From the NCBI GenBank assembly GCA_018895795.1, contig JAHINZ010000142.1:1-5400 (forward strand): a stretch of 5,400 nucleotides of DNA, read 5' to 3'. Source of the DNA: Alphaproteobacteria bacterium. GTDB lineage: Bacteria; Pseudomonadota; Alphaproteobacteria; Caulobacterales; Caulobacteraceae. A model generated the notes under the pieces. The model did no database searches. It was not told the origin of the DNA and was given only the letters and a program-made list of their open reading frames with translations. How positions within the stretch are numbered: position 1 is the stretch's first letter; every line of letters begins with the position of its first letter. Shown piece by piece: positions 4,878 to 5,400 of the stretch. The position numbers and the translations under genes were made by a program.

Positions 4878-4904
4878 CGAGGATTAGAAGGGTAGTTTGC
4901 CGCA

Positions 4905-5400
4905 ATGACCGCCATCGCCTGTCTTCGGCTCTTGATTGATGATGAGGCCTTGCCCGCCGCGCAGGCCCAGGCGGCGGCCGACACCTATCTCAAAGCCCGC
5001 TGGACAGCCCCCCGCCGGTACGGCGCGGTCGCGCCGCTGGCCTTCGTGCTGGCCGACAATCGCGCCGGACAGTTGGACGCGGTGGAAATGCAGGTCCTGG
5101 CGGCCGAACTGGAAGCCAGCCTGTTTCCGGGCCGCAAGAGCGGCCAGGTCTGTCTGATGACCTTCGAGGGCGACGAGAGCGCCGTGCTGAAGTTCGCCAG
5201 CCTGAGCAAGGCCGAACTGGCCGGCTTGGTGGCCGGCAAGGGCTATGGCGGGGCCGCCGGCCGGGTCCAGGTGATCACCGCCGAGGCCATTCGCGCCGTG
5301 CCCAGTACGCATGAAGAGGCCCGCCAGGCGGCCAAGGCCGCCGCCGGTCCAGCCCCCGCGCCGCCGCAGCCGCCGCCGCCGCCCGCGCCGCCGCCCGCCG
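4905..5400 (+). CDS. Unrecognised protein with proline-rich segment, N-terminal 165 residues, runs off right edge
   Basis: I do not recognise this protein. The frame is open from ATG 4905 to the window end without a stop. Its codons prefer C or G in the third position, as in neighbouring genes, so it is very likely real. AGAAGGG at 4886-4892 precedes the ATG with a rather long 12-nt spacer. There is no signal peptide or membrane helix. Residues 1-145 look globular: helix 15-33, strand APLAFVLADN (43-52), helix 56-74 (QLDAVEMQVLAAELEASLF), strand GQVCLMTFEGD (80-90), helix SKAELAGLV (101-109), strand RVQVITAEAI (120-129), helix 135-147. From residue 148 the chain becomes a Pro/Ala stretch (PAPAPPQ, then five prolines at 156-160, and more). 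This looks like a linker, so a second domain probably lies beyond the edge. A cytoplasmic sensory or signalling N-terminal domain is possible, but nothing here proves it. Confidence 0.85.
   Translation, partial: MTAIACLRLLIDDEALPAAQAQAAADTYLKARWTAPRRYGAVAPLAFVLADNRAGQLDAVEMQVLAAELEASLFPGRKSGQVCLMTFEGDESAVLKFASLSKAELAGLVAGKGYGGAAGRVQVITAEAIRAVPSTHEEARQAAKAAAGPAPAPPQPPPPPAPPPA

Noticed and set aside
4697..4904. A small gene in the gap after the acetyltransferase
   Set aside because: No frame on either strand has a start with a ribosome-binding site and coding-like composition. Only weak hairpins, a possible promoter and the dyad are seen.
4884..5312. A 142-codon minus-strand frame near the right end
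   Set aside because: It is antisense to the unknown plus-strand gene, whose frame has consistent GC-rich third positions, a ribosome-binding site and a plausible secondary-structure pattern. The minus frame is His/Gln/Gly-rich and shadow-like.

Overview
The window reads as a piece of chromosome from a GC-rich alphaproteobacterium, most likely of the Caulobacter/Brevundimonas type. The main evidence is the GroES and GroEL N-terminal sequences (GroEL opens [19 protein letters not shown], very close to what I remember of Caulobacter GroEL), a CIRCE operator in front of groES, promoter-like elements that fit the Caulobacter housekeeping consensus, and an intergenic C/G-rich palindromic repeat of a kind common in this group. 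Genus assignment is an inference; no rRNA or other decisive marker is present.

Layout. (1) Positions 1-708, minus strand: the groESL heat-shock operon. Its promoter (679-708) and CIRCE operator (642-668) are followed by groES and then the first 76 codons of groEL, which runs off the left edge. (2) Positions 759-1982, plus strand, divergent from groESL: a compact three-gene set encoding a chagasin-like (I42) lipoprotein, a VOC/glyoxalase-fold protein whose GTG start overlaps the previous stop, and a four-helix inner-membrane protein. (3) Positions 1979-3978, minus strand: an acyl-CoA dehydrogenase of the ACAD10/11-like type, then a nested palindromic repeat (2546-2662), then an Ogt-type O6-alkylguanine-DNA alkyltransferase whose stop overlaps that of the membrane protein. 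The dehydrogenase has a promoter with a TetR/PsrA-like operator at its predicted transcription start. (4) Positions 4106-4696, plus strand: a RimJ/RimL-like GNAT acetyltransferase, divergent from the dehydrogenase. (5) Positions 4905-5400, plus strand: the start of a gene I do not recognise. It encodes about 148 residues of folded-looking Ala/Leu-rich sequence running into a proline-rich stretch at the right edge, and is preceded by a 21-bp dyad.

The genes do not form one pathway: they are chaperonin, envelope, DNA-repair and fatty-acid functions placed side by side, and almost every stretch is ordinary core-genome material. I found no convincing undescribed multi-gene system. The items most worth a second look are: the palindromic repeat that carries the ribosome-binding site and GTG start of the alkyltransferase inside its own outer stem; the operator at the acyl-CoA dehydrogenase promoter; the dyad upstream of the unknown proline-rich protein; and that protein itself.
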